Source: JBFWIL01 sp050256015 (lineage in GTDB: Bacteria; Bacteroidota; Bacteroidia; Bacteroidales; Prolixibacteraceae). From it: a stretch of 24,292 bases of DNA. The stretch covers positions 1 through 24,292 of the forward strand of contig JBFWIL010000006.1 in assembly GCA_050256015.1 (NCBI GenBank). Reading direction: 5' to 3'. The notes below the pieces were generated by a model, which saw nothing but the letters and a program-made list of their open reading frames with translations, was not told the DNA's origin and ran no database searches. The first letter of the stretch is position 1, and every line of letters begins with the position of its first letter. Positions 22,645 through 24,292 of the stretch are shown piece by piece. A program made the translations under genes and the position numbers.

Positions 22645-24099
22645 ATGAAAACATTGAAAGACATATTATCCGGATTGGATTACGAGTTGATCAGCGGGGA
22701 TTTGCAGGTTCCCGCCGGACCAATTTGTTTTGATTCCAGGCAGGTGAAACCCGGCTATATGTTTGTCGCTGTGAGAGGCACTCATACGGATGGGCATGCA
22801 TATATTCCCAAAGCCCTGGAAAACGGGGCGTCGGTTATCGTTTGTGAACGGGTTCCCGAAGAAGGCCGACCGGCTGCCTGGATCCGGGTGCCCGATGGGG
22901 GACGGGCTGTCGGACTGCTGGCTTCGGCCTGGTACGGCCATCCCTCCCGGAAGTTAAAGGTGGTTGGCGTGACCGGAACAAACGGGAAGACCACCATAGT
23001 CACCTTGTTGTACCGGCTTTTTAACCAGCTGGGACACCGGAGCGGACTGATCTCCACCATCCGTTATTATGTGGGAGAAGAACAGTTTCCGGCCAGTCAT
23101 ACCACTCCCGATGCTCTGCAGATTCAGTATTTGATGGCCCGGATGGTGGAGACCGGCTGTACACATTGTTTTATGGAGGCCAGTTCACATGCCATTGACC
23201 AGAATCGCATCAGCGGAATTGATTTTGACGGGGCTGTCTTTACCAACCTGACCCATGATCATCTCGATTATCACAATACTTTTGCAGAATACCTGAAAGC
23301 CAAGAAGAAATTATTCGACGGGCTTTCGGAAGGAGCCTTTGCCCTGACCAACGGCGATGAGAAGAACGGACAGGTTATGCTGCAGAATACCCGGGCGGGT
23401 AAAAAGGCCTATGCGCTGAAAACCCTGGCTGATTATAAGGGGAAGGTGCTGGAGAAACAGCTGGACGGCATGCTTTTGCAGATTGATATGCAGGAGGTAT
23501 GGACCCATTTTTCCGGGGTTTTTAATGCCTATAACCTGATGGCTGTTTACGGCACGGCCTGTCTGCTTGGAGAGCAGCCGGACCGGGTTTTACAGGTGCT
23601 GAGCAGTCTGAAACCGGTGGAGGGACGTTTTGAAATTATCCGTTCACCGGAAGGAAAATATGCCATTGTCGATTATGCCCATACCCCAGATGCCTTGAAA
23701 AATGTACTTCGCGGAATCAATGAGATTCGTACCGGCGAGGAGCGGCTGATCACCGTGGTGGGAGCCGGAGGAGACCGGGACCGGAGCAAACGTCCGGAAA
23801 TGGTTCGGGAGGCAGTGCTGCAGAGCGATCAGCTGATTTTGACTTCAGACAATCCCCGTTCCGAAGAGCCGGAGCAGATTATACGGGAAATGGAAGCGGG
23901 CATCCTGCCCGGGGAAGAGACCCGTGTGCTGTCTGTCGTGAACCGCAGGGAAGCGATCAAAACAGCCTGCCTGCTGGCCCGTGCCGGGGATATAATCCTG
24001 ATTGCCGGAAAGGGGCATGAGAATTATCAGGAAATCAAAGGGGTTAAGTATCATTTTGACGACCGGGAGGTTGTCCGTGAATTGTTTAATATATCTTAA
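22645..24099 (+). CDS. murE: UDP-MurNAc-L-Ala-D-Glu:meso-diaminopimelate ligase MurE
   Basis: A 484-residue Mur ligase. The N-terminal substrate domain has FDSRQVKPGYMFVAVRGTHT. The ATP loop is GTNGKTT (111-117). The central domain has ASSHAIDQNRI and FTNLTHDHLDYH with the carbamylated-lysine region downstream. The C-terminal domain has VDYAHTPDALKNVL, GAGGDRDRSKRP, DNPR at 402-405 and GKGHENYQ. The DNPR motif is the marker for meso-diaminopimelate rather than lysine. It adds the third residue to the peptidoglycan stem peptide in the cytoplasm. Coupled to ftsI by a four-base gap. Confidence 0.96.
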   Translation: MKTLKDILSGLDYELISGDLQVPAGPICFDSRQVKPGYMFVAVRGTHTDGHAYIPKALENGASVIVCERVPEEGRPAAWIRVPDGGRAVGLLASAWYGHPSRKLKVVGVTGTNGKTTIVTLLYRLFNQLGHRSGLISTIRYYVGEEQFPASHTTPDALQIQYLMARMVETGCTHCFMEASSHAIDQNRISGIDFDGAVFTNLTHDHLDYHNTFAEYLKAKKKLFDGLSEGAFALTNGDEKNGQVMLQNTRAGKKAYALKTLADYKGKVLEKQLDGMLLQIDMQEVWTHFSGVFNAYNLMAVYGTACLLGEQPDRVLQVLSSLKPVEGRFEIIRSPEGKYAIVDYAHTPDALKNVLRGINEIRTGEERLITVVGAGGDRDRSKRPEMVREAVLQSDQLILTSDNPRSEEPEQIIREMEAGILPGEETRVLSVVNRREAIKTACLLARAGDIILIAGKGHENYQEIKGVKYHFDDREVVRELFNIS

Positions 24100-24110
24100 A
24101 GAAAAAAGGG

Positions 24111-24292
24111 ATGATCAATTATTTGTACGAATGGCTTCGGGATGCCGATATACCGGGTTGGGGAATGCTTCCGTACATTTCTTTTCTCTCGGCGGCAGCC
24201 AACATCACTACCCTGCTCATTACCATGGGCTTTGGCAAACGGCTGATCGGTCTTCTGCAGAAAAAACAGAATTGAGAAGAGATTCGCGAAAA
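24111..24292 (+). CDS. mraY: Phospho-MurNAc-pentapeptide transferase MraY, 5' end, broken by an in-frame stop
   Basis: ATG at 24111, 11 bases after murE, begins MINYLYEWLRDADIPGWGML, then PYISFLSAAANITTLLITMG and FGKRLIGLLQKKQN. This is the normal MraY N-terminus with the first membrane helix. Codon 55 (24273-24275) is TGA. The frame after it still reads EEIRE, as in the family run QIGEEIRDLGL, so a single base change (TGA from GGA) would explain the break. Because MraY is essential for lipid I synthesis, a sequencing or assembly error is the most likely cause; a real nonsense mutation is possible. The gene continues beyond the window. Confidence 0.8.

Noticed and set aside
24273..24275. TGA read as glycine (recoded genetic code) to explain mraY
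   Set aside because: Many genes here end in TGA, including the overlapping mraZ-rsmH and rsmH-ftsL junctions, and no other gene has an internal TGA.

Overview
The window looks like a chromosome segment from the phylum Bacteroidota, most likely order Bacteroidales. The reasons are: Mfa/FimA-type fimbrillin lipoproteins; a parA-parB-DUF5683-mltD block; a SIS-only KpsF/GutQ-type isomerase; a long form of the PurF-like amidotransferase; the glycine-lipid acyltransferase pair glsA/glsB; a Bacteroidota-style dcw cluster (mraZ-rsmH-ftsL-ftsI-murE-mraY); and TAnnTTTG -7 promoter boxes in several gene leaders. I cannot name a genus.

Layout. Positions 1-1215 (minus) hold two tandem fimbrillin-like lipoprotein genes; the distal one runs off the left edge. 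Positions 1216-3164 are an AT-rich accessory patch. It carries two copies of a roughly 550 bp direct repeat, each with a phage-repressor-like helix-turn-helix gene. The second copy also has an intact divergent 63-residue DNA-binding gene, while the first keeps only a 5' stub of it. Degenerate coding remnants follow. Positions 3165-4370 (minus) are an isochorismatase-family hydrolase and a sugar-phosphate isomerase, with a recognisable promoter upstream. Positions 4627-8623 (minus) are parA, parB, a DUF5683 gene and an mltD-like transglycosylase, tightly spaced. priA (minus) follows, then a CstA-type transporter (plus), a GNAT acetyltransferase and a NifX-type protein (minus), and a SPOR-domain protein overlapping a PurF-like amidotransferase (plus). 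Next come glsB and glsA (minus), and divergently from 18724 to the right edge the start of the dcw cluster (plus).

How the genes fit together. The right-hand third is core envelope biology. MraZ probably autoregulates the division/wall operon through four TG-starting 10-bp steps seen about 60 bp upstream of its start. RsmH modifies 16S rRNA, FtsL and FtsI build the septal machinery, and MurE and MraY make peptidoglycan precursors. MurE carries the DNPR motif of meso-diaminopimelate ligases. The divergent glsA/glsB pair supplies glycine lipids. The centre handles chromosome partition, restart of replication forks and wall remodelling. The left end is the variable part: surface fimbrillins next to a duplicated, partly decayed regulator cassette.

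I see no clearly new multi-gene system. The points most worth a second look are the regulator-cassette duplication and its palindromic candidate operator, an in-frame stop at codon 55 of mraY near the right edge, and the MraZ-type operator array. No tRNA, rRNA, CRISPR array, intact insertion sequence or parS site was recognised.
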